From the NCBI RefSeq assembly GCF_002237365.1, contig NZ_NMUO01000024.1, positions 1-42,775 on the forward strand: a stretch of 42,775 nucleotides of DNA. The letters are read 5' to 3'. Below are positions 16,409 to 24,047 of the stretch, piece by piece. Every line of letters starts with the position of its first letter. Positions within the stretch are counted from its first letter, which is position 1. The translations under genes and the position numbers were made by a program. Source of the stretch: Zobellella denitrificans. Its GTDB lineage: Bacteria > Pseudomonadota > Gammaproteobacteria > Enterobacterales > Aeromonadaceae. Under the pieces are notes generated by a model, which ran no database searches, was not told the DNA's origin, and was given only the letters and a program-made list of their open reading frames with translations.

Positions 16409-17746
16409 TTACCAGCTGGCGCCGATCACCAGCAGCACCAGCAGCGGGCACACCAGCCGCACGTACCAGGGCCAGATGCGCCAGAACAGGCTGGAAGCGA
16501 GTTCCGGCGAACCCTGTACCAGCTCCTCGAACAATTTGGCCCTGCCCCACAGCCAGCCCCCCAGCAGGCAGAAACCCAGGCCCACCAGCGGCTGCAGATT
16601 CTGGGTGGACAGGCGGATAACGAAGCCGAACAGGGCGCCGAAATTCAGGCAGATGACCACGCTGAACAACGCCAGGCCGCCACCCAGCAGCCAGGTCACC
16701 AGCGGACGGGAAGCCTTGAACCGTTCGGTGGTGTAGGACACCGGCACTTCCAGCATGGAGATGGACGAGGTCAGGGCGGCGATGCCCATCAGCACGAAGA
16801 ACACCAGCGCCATCACCAGCCCCACCGGCCCCATGGTGTCGAACAGGGCGGGCAGCACGGTGAACACCAGGGTATCGGAACTCAGCAGGCTGCCGTCTTC
16901 CGCGAAGATGGTCACGCCATTGTTCATGGCCACGAACATGGCCGGCAGTATCACCAGCCCGGCCAGGAAGGCCACGCCGGTATCGATCAGGGTCACCTGG
17001 AAGGCGGTGCCGGGAATGCTCTCCTGCTTGCTCAGGTAGGAGCCGTACATCAGCATGGAGCAGCCGCCTATGGTCAGCGAAAAGAAGGCCTGGCCCATGG
17101 CGCTGATCAGCAGCCCCGGCTCCAGTACCTTGCTGAAATCCGGCACCAGATAATGACGCAGCCCTTCCATGGCGCCGTTCTGGGTCAGGATATAGGCGAA
17201 CAGCACCAGGAAGAGCACGAACAGTGCCGGCATCAGCCGGGCCGACCAGCGCTCTATCCCTTTGCGTACCCCGGCCTGCACCACCAGTATGGTGAGCAGG
17301 TAGAACACCAGGGTCCAGACGATGTTGCGCGACAGCCCGAAGCCCTGCAGCCAGCCGGTGGCCGCCTCCCAGCCCAGCATGCGGGTCACCGCCGCCGCCA
17401 GGAAGGCCAGCAGCCAGCCGGCGACGATGGCGTAGAACGACAGCACCAGGCTGGGCACCAGCATGCCCGCATAGCCCACCAGGGAAGCCATGGCCTTCTG
17501 GCCACGACTGCGGCCCAGCTTGCGCACCGAATCCACCGGGTTGGCCTGGCCGTAGCGGCCGATGGCCACTTCCATCACCAGCATGGGGAAGGCCAGCACC
17601 AGCACCAGCATCAGGTAGGCGACCAGGAAGGCACCGCCGCCGTTGCTTGCCGCCTGGGTGGGAAAACCCCAGATATTGCCCAGCCCCACCGCCGCCCCGG
17701 CGGCGGCCATGATAAACCCGAAGCGCGAGCCGAAATGTTCTCTCAC
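16409..17746 (-). CDS. Sodium-dependent transporter of the NSS (SNF) family
   Basis: This polytopic inner-membrane symporter (445 aa from the chosen start) is of the LeuT/MhsT type, coupling Na+ to uptake of an amino acid or similar solute. The N terminus SRFGFIMAAAGAAVGLGNIW (TM1, with the unwound GNIW region) and the TM6 and TM8 segments GQAFFSLTIGGCSMLMYGSY and ALTSSISMLEVPVSY are characteristic. The preferred start is GTG at 17744-17746, with the ribosome site AAGGAC 7 bases before it. This gives MREHFGSRFG, typical for the family. An upstream ATG at 17792-17794 would overlap perM by 26 bp. The substrate is unknown. It is the last gene of a TusA-like, perM, symporter run. Confidence 0.92.
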   Translation of the reverse strand: MREHFGSRFGFIMAAAGAAVGLGNIWGFPTQAASNGGGAFLVAYLMLVLVLAFPMLVMEVAIGRYGQANPVDSVRKLGRSRGQKAMASLVGYAGMLVPSLVLSFYAIVAGWLLAFLAAAVTRMLGWEAATGWLQGFGLSRNIVWTLVFYLLTILVVQAGVRKGIERWSARLMPALFVLFLVLFAYILTQNGAMEGLRHYLVPDFSKVLEPGLLISAMGQAFFSLTIGGCSMLMYGSYLSKQESIPGTAFQVTLIDTGVAFLAGLVILPAMFVAMNNGVTIFAEDGSLLSSDTLVFTVLPALFDTMGPVGLVMALVFFVLMGIAALTSSISMLEVPVSYTTERFKASRPLVTWLLGGGLALFSVVICLNFGALFGFVIRLSTQNLQPLVGLGFCLLGGWLWGRAKLFEELVQGSPELASSLFWRIWPWYVRLVCPLLVLLVIGASW

Positions 17747-17768
17747 TGTATTGTCCTTACGTCTTTCA

Positions 17769-18842
17769 TCAATTGTTGGTATTTGCAGGCGCATCTTCGT
17801 GTTGGGGCCAGGCGTTGAGCACCGCCTTGACCAGGGTGGCCAGGGGAATGGCGAAGAACACGCCCCAGAAGCCCCAGAGGCCGCCGAACACCAGCACAGC
17901 GACGATGATGGCGATGGGATGCAGGTTGACCGCCTCCGAGAACAGGATGGGCACCAGCACGTTGCCGTCCAGCGCCTGGATGATGCCGTAGGCCACCATC
18001 AGGTAGAAGAACGGCGGGGTAAAGCCCCACTGGAACAGCCCCACCATGGCCACCGGCACGGTGGCGGCGGCGGCGCCGATATAGGGGATCAGCACCGAAA
18101 AGCCGACCAGCACCGCCAGCAGCAGGGCATAGCGCAGATCCAGCAGGGCAAAGGTGACATAGCTGACCACGCCGACGATCAGGATCTCGATCACCTTGCC
18201 GCGCACATAGTTGGCGATCTGGCCGTTCATCTCCAGCCAGACCCGGGACACCAGTTCCCGGTTGCGGGGCAGGAAACGGCTCATGCCGTCCAGCAGATGG
18301 CGCTTGTCCTTGAGCATAAAGAACACCAGCACCGACACCAGGATGAGGTAGACCAGCAGCACGGCGGCGTTGGTCAGCGAGCTGATCGACACGCTCAAGA
18401 TGGCGTCGGCCGAGCCCAGCAGCCGGCCGCGGAGATCGTCCAGCACGCTCTGCACCAGGGTCACGTCCACCAGCTCGGGATACTGCTCCGGCAGGGTCAG
18501 CAGTGCCTCCTGGGTGCGGTTGATCATGGCGGGCACTTCCCGCGCCAGGTTGGCGGTCTGCACCAGGAAGGAAGGCACTATGCTCACCAGCGACAGCACC
18601 ATCACCACCGCGAACAGCAGCAGCACCACGCCGGCGGCCAGTCCCCGGCCCAGCCCCAGCCGCTCCAGCCGGCTGACCGGCCATTCCAGCAGGTAGGCGA
18701 TGACCACGGCGGCGAAGAAAGGCGCCAGTATGTGGCCCATGAAGTACACCACCACGAAACCGAACAGCAGCAGCAGGAACAGGGCAACCGCACCCGGGTC
18801 GGAAAACCGCTGTCGATACCAGTGCTTAATAACATCCAGCAT
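17769..18842 (-). CDS. perM: PerM/AI-2E family transporter
   Basis: This inner-membrane protein (357 aa) is of the AI-2 exporter-like superfamily with about eight hydrophobic segments: pairs near residues 15-55 and 62-90, a polar middle part (~95-150), and helices from ~155 to the end. The segment VGFSVLIPYIGAAAATVPVA is a strong family signature. Actual substrates of PerM are not known, and some relatives export autoinducer-2 or exchange Na+/Li+ for H+. It lies 11 bp after the TusA-like gene and 22 bp before the symporter, so the three are probably cotranscribed. The same perM neighbourhood with bepA is known in gammaproteobacteria. Confidence 0.88.
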   Translation of the reverse strand: MLDVIKHWYRQRFSDPGAVALFLLLLFGFVVVYFMGHILAPFFAAVVIAYLLEWPVSRLERLGLGRGLAAGVVLLLFAVVMVLSLVSIVPSFLVQTANLAREVPAMINRTQEALLTLPEQYPELVDVTLVQSVLDDLRGRLLGSADAILSVSISSLTNAAVLLVYLILVSVLVFFMLKDKRHLLDGMSRFLPRNRELVSRVWLEMNGQIANYVRGKVIEILIVGVVSYVTFALLDLRYALLLAVLVGFSVLIPYIGAAAATVPVAMVGLFQWGFTPPFFYLMVAYGIIQALDGNVLVPILFSEAVNLHPIAIIVAVLVFGGLWGFWGVFFAIPLATLVKAVLNAWPQHEDAPANTNN

Positions 18843-18853
18843 GCAAAATTTCC

Positions 18854-19075
18854 TTAAGGTGCCTTGGTAATGATGAGTTCGAGTCGTCCGGGTTCATCGG
18901 CCACCACCTCTACCCGGTGACCGATGCCCGAGACATAGGCGGGAATATCCCGGCGGGAGCCCGAGTCCGCCAGCCACAGCCGCAGGGCCTGGCCGGCCTT
19001 CGCCGCCTTCAGCCAGAGCTTGACCCTGAGCAGTGGCAGCGGGCAGCGCAGCGCGCGTGCATCCAGCGTATCCAT
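18854..19075 (-). CDS. TusA-family sulfurtransferase-like protein
   Basis: This is a 73-aa SirA/TusA/YedF-like protein. The conserved CPxP motif is present as RCPLPLLRVK with C11, the sulfur-carrying cysteine of TusA. Length matches the family (~75-81 aa). True TusA relays sulfur for tRNA thiolation. Family paralogues serve other sulfur or selenium pathways, and which applies here is open. It is first in the operon with perM, and divergent from bepA with ~120 bp between them. Confidence 0.85.
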   Translation of the reverse strand: MDTLDARALRCPLPLLRVKLWLKAAKAGQALRLWLADSGSRRDIPAYVSGIGHRVEVVADEPGRLELIITKAP

Positions 19076-19195
19076 GAGAGCCCCCGAACCAAAAGAAAGG
19101 GCATTATCCCTTTGTTCTGGCTGCCAAACAATGCTTGTTCCGCCCTATTGCGGAGAGTATTCTGCGGTAAGTACAACAGCAATAAGGTTATTGAC

Positions 19196-20638
19196 ATGGG
19201 TTTTCGTGCCGCCAGGCTGGTTTTGGCTTTTTCCCTCTGTACCGCGGCCCCCTGGCTCGCCGCCAACAACCTGCCCGATATCGGCACCGCCGGGGTCAGT
19301 GCCATGTCGGTGGAACGGGAAGCCCGCTTCGGTCAGGCCTTTATCCGCTTCGCCCGGGCCAACCAGCCGGTCATCGACGACCCCGTGCTCAACGAATACC
19401 TCACCGACCTCGGGCTCAAGCTGCTGTCCCAGGCCGATTCGGTGCGCTTTCCCTTCAGCTTCCTGCTGATCCGGGACGACAGCATCAACGCCAGCGCCTT
19501 CCTGGGCGGCGTGGTGCAAATCCATTCTGGACTCTTCCTGTATGCCGACAACGAGAGCGAGCTGGCCTCGGTCATGGCCCATGAAATCACCCACGTCACC
19601 CAGCGCCACATCGCCCGCTACCTGGAGTCTCAGTCGCGCAGCACCCCCCTGACCATCGCCGGCCTGGTGGGTTCGGTGGCGCTGGCGGTGGTCAACCCCC
19701 AGGCGGGCATGGCGGCGTTGCAGACCACCCTGGGCCTCAAGATGCAGTCGGCCATCAACTATACCCGGGACAACGAATTCGAGGCGGATCGCATCGGCCT
19801 GCGCCTGCTGCACAATGCCGGCTTCGATCCCAACGCCATGGCCAGCTTCTTCCAGAAACTGGCCGAAAAATACCAGTTCGCCAGCACGCCGCCGCAAATG
19901 CTGCTGACCCACCCCCTGCCCGCCAGCCGGATCGCCGAGGCCCGCAGCCGGGCGGCGGAGTACCCCGCCCAACCCTATCCGCCCAGCCTGGAGTTCCAAC
20001 TGGCCAAGGCCAGGATCATGGTCCGTTTCCAGCAGGGCAACACCAGCGAGCTGCACCGCTTCTTCGAGCGGGAAGCCGGCCGCGGCGGCGACTGGCAGCC
20101 CGATGCCGCCCGCTACGGCCAGGCCCTGAGCCTGCTGCAGATCCACGAATACGACAAGGCCAGGGCCCTGCTCGACGAGCTGAGCCAACGCCACGGCAGC
20201 AATGTCTTCGTACTGGACGCCCTGACCGATCTGGACAACGCCGAAAAACGGCACGACGCGGCCATCGCCCGCCTGCGCCAGGCCCGTCAGCGGCTGCCCG
20301 ACAACGCCGTGGTGATGATCAACCTGGCCGACAGCCTGTTGCAGGCCGGGCGCAACCAGGAGGCCGCCGAGCTGCTCGACGGCTACCTGCGCCGGCACCC
20401 GGAAAATCCCCTGGCCTGGGAGCTGATCGCCCAGGCCTACCGGCCACTCAGCGACGAGTCGGCCTTCCGCCAGGCCCAGGCCGAAGTGGCAGCGCTGAAA
20501 GGGCGTTACGAGGTGGCGGTGGATCAGATGGAGATCGCCGCCAACCTGGCCACCGACCCCATGCAGCGGGCCCGGCTCGGTGCCCGTCTGGAGCAGTTGC
20601 GCCAGCAGCAGAAAGACTGGGACGCCCTGAGGAACTGA
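19196..20638 (+). CDS. bepA: Periplasmic M48 metalloprotease/chaperone BepA
   Basis: This M48 zinc protease with TPR repeats (480 aa; E. coli BepA/YfgC is 487) assists or degrades stalled outer-membrane proteins such as LptD. A signal peptide is at the N terminus (MGFRAARLVLAFSLCTAAPW, cut likely near LAA at ~21-23). The zinc motif HEITH is at ~129-133, with the third ligand region RDNEFEADRIG (~191-201) and the conserved THPLPASRI further on. TPR-like repeats fill ~300-470. The reading frame stays open upstream, but ATG 19196-19198 with AAGG about 10 bp before it gives the proper signal peptide. It lies next to tlpA, arsC and hda as in other gammaproteobacteria. Confidence 0.95.
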   Translation: MGFRAARLVLAFSLCTAAPWLAANNLPDIGTAGVSAMSVEREARFGQAFIRFARANQPVIDDPVLNEYLTDLGLKLLSQADSVRFPFSFLLIRDDSINASAFLGGVVQIHSGLFLYADNESELASVMAHEITHVTQRHIARYLESQSRSTPLTIAGLVGSVALAVVNPQAGMAALQTTLGLKMQSAINYTRDNEFEADRIGLRLLHNAGFDPNAMASFFQKLAEKYQFASTPPQMLLTHPLPASRIAEARSRAAEYPAQPYPPSLEFQLAKARIMVRFQQGNTSELHRFFEREAGRGGDWQPDAARYGQALSLLQIHEYDKARALLDELSQRHGSNVFVLDALTDLDNAEKRHDAAIARLRQARQRLPDNAVVMINLADSLLQAGRNQEAAELLDGYLRRHPENPLAWELIAQAYRPLSDESAFRQAQAEVAALKGRYEVAVDQMEIAANLATDPMQRARLGARLEQLRQQQKDWDALRN

Positions 20639-20644
20639 TAACCC

Positions 20645-21091
20645 CTAATTACCCCAGTACAGCGCCTGCCAGCGGGCGATATCCTCGGCATGGAGCTCGC
20701 CCTGATGCTGTTCCGCCAGCCGGCCCTTGGGATCGATCACGAAGGTGGTGGGCAGTACCCGGGGCGTTTCGAAAGGCCAGGCCCCTTCCAGGTTCGCCAC
20801 CACCGGCATCAGCATCTGGTAACGTTCCTTCAGGCTGTGCAGCGCCTGGGCCGGCAGGGCGTCGAAGCTCACCGCCAGCACGGCCGGGCCGGCCGTGGCG
20901 GTCAGTTCGTTGAGCAGGGGCATCTCCCGCAGGCAGGGAGCGCACCATTCGGCGAAGTAATTCACCACCAGCCACTGGCCCCGGTAGTCCCCCAGATCCT
21001 GACGCTGGCCGTCGGCCAGCGTCAGGGTGGCCGCCTCCCGGCAGCCTGCCATCAACAACACCGCCAAAAACAGGGCCTGATGTTTGCCCAT
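20645..21091 (-). CDS. TlpA/ResA-like thioredoxin-fold lipoprotein
   Basis: This 148-aa protein is exported as a lipoprotein (lipobox LLMAGC, C17). It has a TlpA-type thioredoxin fold with the active site EWCAPC (C50, C53) and a cis-proline loop around RVLPTTFVIDPKG. It probably reduces or oxidises disulfides of periplasmic partners; the partner is not evident. It is convergent with bepA, 6 bp apart, and divergent from arsC across 61 bp. Confidence 0.9.
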   Translation of the reverse strand: MGKHQALFLAVLLMAGCREAATLTLADGQRQDLGDYRGQWLVVNYFAEWCAPCLREMPLLNELTATAGPAVLAVSFDALPAQALHSLKERYQMLMPVVANLEGAWPFETPRVLPTTFVIDPKGRLAEQHQGELHAEDIARWQALYWGN

Positions 21092-21152
21092 ATGCTGTAC
21101 CCTCCACGGCAGCTTTTATACAATGCCCGCAGCTTTGCCACAGGAGTCTAGA

Positions 21153-21500
21153 ATGAGCCTACGTATCTACCATAATCCCCGCTGCTCTAAAAGCCGCGAA
21201 ACCCTGAGCCTGCTGGAGCAGCGGGACCTGCAGCCGGAGATTATCAAATATCTGGAAACCCCGCCTGACGCGGATCAACTGAAAACCCTGCTGGGTCAGT
21301 TGGGCATGAGCTCGGCCCGGGAGCTGATGCGCACCAAGGAAGAGGAATACAAGGCGCTGGGCCTGGCCGGGGTGACCGACGAAGCGACCCTGATCGCCGC
21401 CATGGTGGCCCACCCCAAACTGATAGAACGCCCCATCGTGGTCCATAACGGCAAGGCCGCCCTCGGCCGTCCGCCCGAGCAGATCCTGGATATCCTGTAA
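21153..21500 (+). CDS. arsC: ArsC-family arsenate reductase (YfgD-like)
   Basis: This glutaredoxin-dependent ArsC-fold protein (115 aa) opens MSLRIYHNPRCSKSRETL; the reactive cysteine is C11 in NPRCSKSR. The conserved RPI(V/L) segment is present as ERPIVVHNGKAALGRP. The frame is open further upstream, but AGGAG at 21142-21146 fixes the start at 21153. It corresponds to E. coli YfgD, next to bepA and hda, rather than to an ars operon: no arsB or arsR is nearby, so a role in arsenate resistance is not proven. Confidence 0.92.
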   Translation: MSLRIYHNPRCSKSRETLSLLEQRDLQPEIIKYLETPPDADQLKTLLGQLGMSSARELMRTKEEEYKALGLAGVTDEATLIAAMVAHPKLIERPIVVHNGKAALGRPPEQILDIL

Positions 21501-21880
21501 TGAGCACCCAACTGGCACGCCGACTGGCCCTGGTCGGCTATTTCGGGCTCATCTTCTGGGTCGCCCTCTGGCACGGCCTGCTCTCGCCCCATCCTGAGCT
21601 GGGTGCCGGCTTTATGCTGATGCTGTGGCTGCCCTGGCTGTTCATCCCCATGGTGGGCATGCTCCGGGGCAATCCCTATACCCATGCCTGGGCCATCTTC
21701 CTGATCATGCCCTACTTTCTGCACGCCCTCACCCTGCTGTGGGTGGACGAGGGGGAACGCTGGCTGGCCCTGGTCGAACTGCTGCTGGCCTGTACCATGT
21801 TCGTGGGCAATATCTACTACGCCAAGTTCCGCGGCCGCGAGCTGGGCCTGAGCATCCGCAAGAAAAAAGGCCAGAATTAG
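21500..21880 (+). CDS. DUF2069 inner-membrane protein
   Basis: This 126-aa membrane protein of DUF2069 has about four hydrophobic helices (near 10-28, 36-53, 62-80 and 88-108) and a basic C terminus (RKKKGQN). Its ATG overlaps the arsC stop (TAATG), showing coupling. Function is unknown; family members sit next to arsC/yfgD in gammaproteobacteria. A heptanucleotide array begins at the very next base after its stop. Confidence 0.85.
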   Translation: MSTQLARRLALVGYFGLIFWVALWHGLLSPHPELGAGFMLMLWLPWLFIPMVGMLRGNPYTHAWAIFLIMPYFLHALTLLWVDEGERWLALVELLLACTMFVGNIYYAKFRGRELGLSIRKKKGQN

Positions 21881-21926
21881 GGACTCGGGACTCGGGACTC
21901 GGGACTCGGGACTCGGGACTCGGGAC
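21881..21926. repeat. Heptanucleotide tandem array (GGACTCG), about 6.5 copies
   Basis: The 46 bp of perfect 7-base repeats start immediately after the DUF2069 stop. The unit differs from the CTGGTGA unit at 14054-14127, but both arrays follow a stop codon and are followed by the same 17-base tail with one mismatch (here 21944-21960). Minus-strand frames reading ESRVPSP repeats are artefacts. Confidence 0.95.
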
Positions 21927-21962
21927 CAGAATAATGGCTCTCGAATCCCCAGTCACCAATCC

Positions 21963-22258
21963 CTAGAGCACCGTTCAGTTTAAAACTTAGGCAGTGATGA
22001 TGCTTGGGGCGCGGGCGGCCCGCCTGCGCTCCACCAGCAAGTGCAAATCTGTAAACGGCGGCGTTTGTCTGCCAGCTAAAGAGACAGAAATACACTGCGC
22101 CTGGCTGCCGGTTTGTGCCGCTGTAGGTGCCGCTTTAGCCGGCACAAACCGGCGCCCAATGTCCACGCCCCACGCCGTTGGCCGGTTTGCGCCACGTAAA
22201 CGGGCGCCTACAGGTGAGATATCGCACTGCTCACGTTTTAAACTGATCGGTGCTCTAG
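21963..22258. mobile_element. MITE-like element, copy 1 (296 bp)
   Basis: The ends are inverted repeats of about 34 bp that match at 30 positions: both begin CTAGAGCACC and continue CAGTTTAAAAC when read inward. The interior has no coding capacity. It holds a second, nested inverted repeat: GCCGGTTTGTGCCG at 22107-22120 against its complement at 22140-22153. A shorter relative lies in the opposite orientation at 31191-31392. The position between the heptamer element and hda, the terminal inverted repeats and the second copy support a non-autonomous mobile repeat. Target duplication cannot be told, because the outer CTAG is itself palindromic. Confidence 0.75.
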
Positions 22259-22281
22259 TCCCTGCCTTGGCGTCCCGCCCC

Positions 22282-23004
22282 TTACAGTCCCAGTATTTCC
22301 TTGGCGAAGGGGATGCTCAGCTTGCGCTTGGCCCGGAAGGAGGCGTTGTCCAGCAGATCCAGGGCCGCCAGCAGGGTACGCATGTCCCGGGACAGGCGGT
22401 TGAGCAGGAAGCGCCCCACATCGGTGGGCAACTTGAAACCGCGCAACTCGGCCCTGAGCTGCAGGGCGCTGAGCTTGCCCTCGTCGTCCAGGGGTTTGAG
22501 CTGGTAGGCCACGCCCCAGTCGAGACGCGAGGCCAGATCCGGCAGCCCCAGCCCCAGGTTGCGCGAGGCGCTGACGGCGCTGATCAGCAGCGAGCCCGTC
22601 GCCCGCTCCCGCCGCCGGTTGAAGAAATTGAACACGGCCCGCTCCCATTCCTCCACCCCGGCGATAGCATCCAGGTTATCCAGGCACACCAGCGGCAGCA
22701 GCTCCATGCCGTCGAGCATGCGCGGCGACATCTGCCGGTGGCCATCGAGGGGAAGGTAAGCGGCGGCCTCGCCGGCGGCGTTCACCTCGGCACAGGTGGC
22801 GTGCAGCAGGTGCGAGCGGCCACTGCCGCGCTGCCCCCAGAAGTAGAGCACTTCGTCGCCCTGGCCGATGGCGGCGTTCTTCAGGGCGGTGATCAGCTGG
22901 GCATTGTCGCCGGGGTAGAAACTGGCGAAGGTTTCGTCGTCCGGCAACTGCACCGCCAGCGCCAACTGGGCCGGTACCGCCTCGTCTTCGCCATCGTTAC
23001 TCAC
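22282..23004 (-). CDS. hda: DnaA regulatory inactivator Hda
   Basis: This AAA+ protein of the DnaA family (240 aa) stimulates hydrolysis of DnaA-ATP together with the sliding clamp, limiting replication initiation. The N terminus carries the clamp-binding-like segment QLALAVQLPDDETF; E. coli Hda has QLSLPLYLPD, so the core motif is weaker here. Walker A is GQRGSGRSHLL and the Walker B region is LVCLDNLDAI. It starts with GTG (23002-23004) and overlaps the DUF2066 gene by 8 bp, so it is translationally coupled. A MITE-like element lies 23 bp after its stop. Confidence 0.93.
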   Translation of the reverse strand: MSNDGEDEAVPAQLALAVQLPDDETFASFYPGDNAQLITALKNAAIGQGDEVLYFWGQRGSGRSHLLHATCAEVNAAGEAAAYLPLDGHRQMSPRMLDGMELLPLVCLDNLDAIAGVEEWERAVFNFFNRRRERATGSLLISAVSASRNLGLGLPDLASRLDWGVAYQLKPLDDEGKLSALQLRAELRGFKLPTDVGRFLLNRLSRDMRTLLAALDLLDNASFRAKRKLSIPFAKEILGL

Positions 23005-23983
23005 TCGCCGTCCCCGACCAGTTGAACTGCCGCTCGCCGCTGGCCGACAGCCCCGCCACGGCGGCCAGCGCCTGCAGCACCGCCGCCCGGGAGCCGGGTA
23101 CCAACAGCCGATAGCGCGCCTGGTGGCCGGCGCTGTCCATCAGGTAGACCTGTTCCACGCCGTCCAGCTGGCGCAGGCGCTGCTCCAGACGGATGGCATC
23201 GGAAAACTGGCGCAGCCCCGACACCACTATGGTCAGCTCACCGGCTCCGTCCTGCTGTAGCTGCAGGGGCTCCACCGGATCCGGGTTGTCGGCCCGGGCC
23301 GGCTCGCCGCCGCCGTTGCCCCGCTCCACCCAGTAACGGTTCAGGGCCGAGGCCAGTTCCAGCAGGCCGGCATCCGGCTCCAGCCGCCCCTGCAACAGGG
23401 CGCCGTCCTGGCCGTCGGCGTACAACTGCCAGCGCCCGCCCTGCGCCTCCCGCTCCAGCGCCAGCCAGTAGTCGGCACCGTAACGCCGGCTGGCCTCGCG
23501 CAGTTGCTCCTCGTCGAACAACCGGGACTTGTCGATGGCCATGTGCTCTTCCAGATCCCACAGCGGCCACAACAGCGGCAAGGGATAGGCCGAGCTGGCC
23601 CGGCGCCAGTCCGCGTCCGCCTCGCTGCGGGCCTGGCCCTGGTCCAGTTGCCACACCAGCAGGGCGGGCCTGGGGTCGAGCGAGAACGGCAGGCCGGCGC
23701 TGTCGATCAGCGCCCGCAGCTCCTCGCCGTCGAAGCGGGCGCTGTAGCCGCTCCCCTGGGGTTCGTCCCGCAGGTAGCGCTCGGGCTCGGCCAGGGCCTC
23801 CTCCCGGATCCAGGAATCCCGGGCCCGGTCGCCGGTTAGCCGGTCGAGCACCAGTTCCAGGGCCTGCGCGCGGGCCTCGTCCCGGCTGTAGGGCGCGGGA
23901 TCCAGGGTCACCTCGAGCAGCGGCTGGGCCACCGCCACCGAGGACAGCAGCGCCATGGCCGCCAGTAACAGAGTTTTCAGCAT
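22997..23983 (-). CDS. DUF2066 exported protein
   Basis: This 328-aa protein is of the DUF2066 family, with a signal peptide (MLKTLLLAAMALLSSVAVAQP, cut after VAVA). No catalytic motif is visible and the function is unknown. Homologues are found upstream of hda in Aeromonas- and Vibrio-like genomes. Its last codons overlap the GTG start of hda. It lies 64 bp after uraA on the same strand and could share its transcript. Confidence 0.82.
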   Translation of the reverse strand: MLKTLLLAAMALLSSVAVAQPLLEVTLDPAPYSRDEARAQALELVLDRLTGDRARDSWIREEALAEPERYLRDEPQGSGYSARFDGEELRALIDSAGLPFSLDPRPALLVWQLDQGQARSEADADWRRASSAYPLPLLWPLWDLEEHMAIDKSRLFDEEQLREASRRYGADYWLALEREAQGGRWQLYADGQDGALLQGRLEPDAGLLELASALNRYWVERGNGGGEPARADNPDPVEPLQLQQDGAGELTIVVSGLRQFSDAIRLEQRLRQLDGVEQVYLMDSAGHQARYRLLVPGSRAAVLQALAAVAGLSASGERQFNWSGTASE

Positions 23984-24047
23984 CGATTGTCCATCGTTAA
24001 CGGAGCATGGGACTCATGATAACCACTGAGCCAGGCCCTTGCCAGGT

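Noticed and set aside
17747-17794. Earlier ATG for the sodium symporter
   Set aside because: It would overlap perM by 26 bp, and the GTG at 17746 has a good ribosome site and gives the usual N terminus.
18917-19195. N-terminal extension of bepA
   Set aside because: The frame is open by chance through the divergent promoter and the TusA-like gene. A signal peptide starts only at 19196.
21729-21959. Minus-strand frame with ESRVPSP repeats
   Set aside because: It comes from reading through the GGACTCG array and antisense of the DUF2069 gene.
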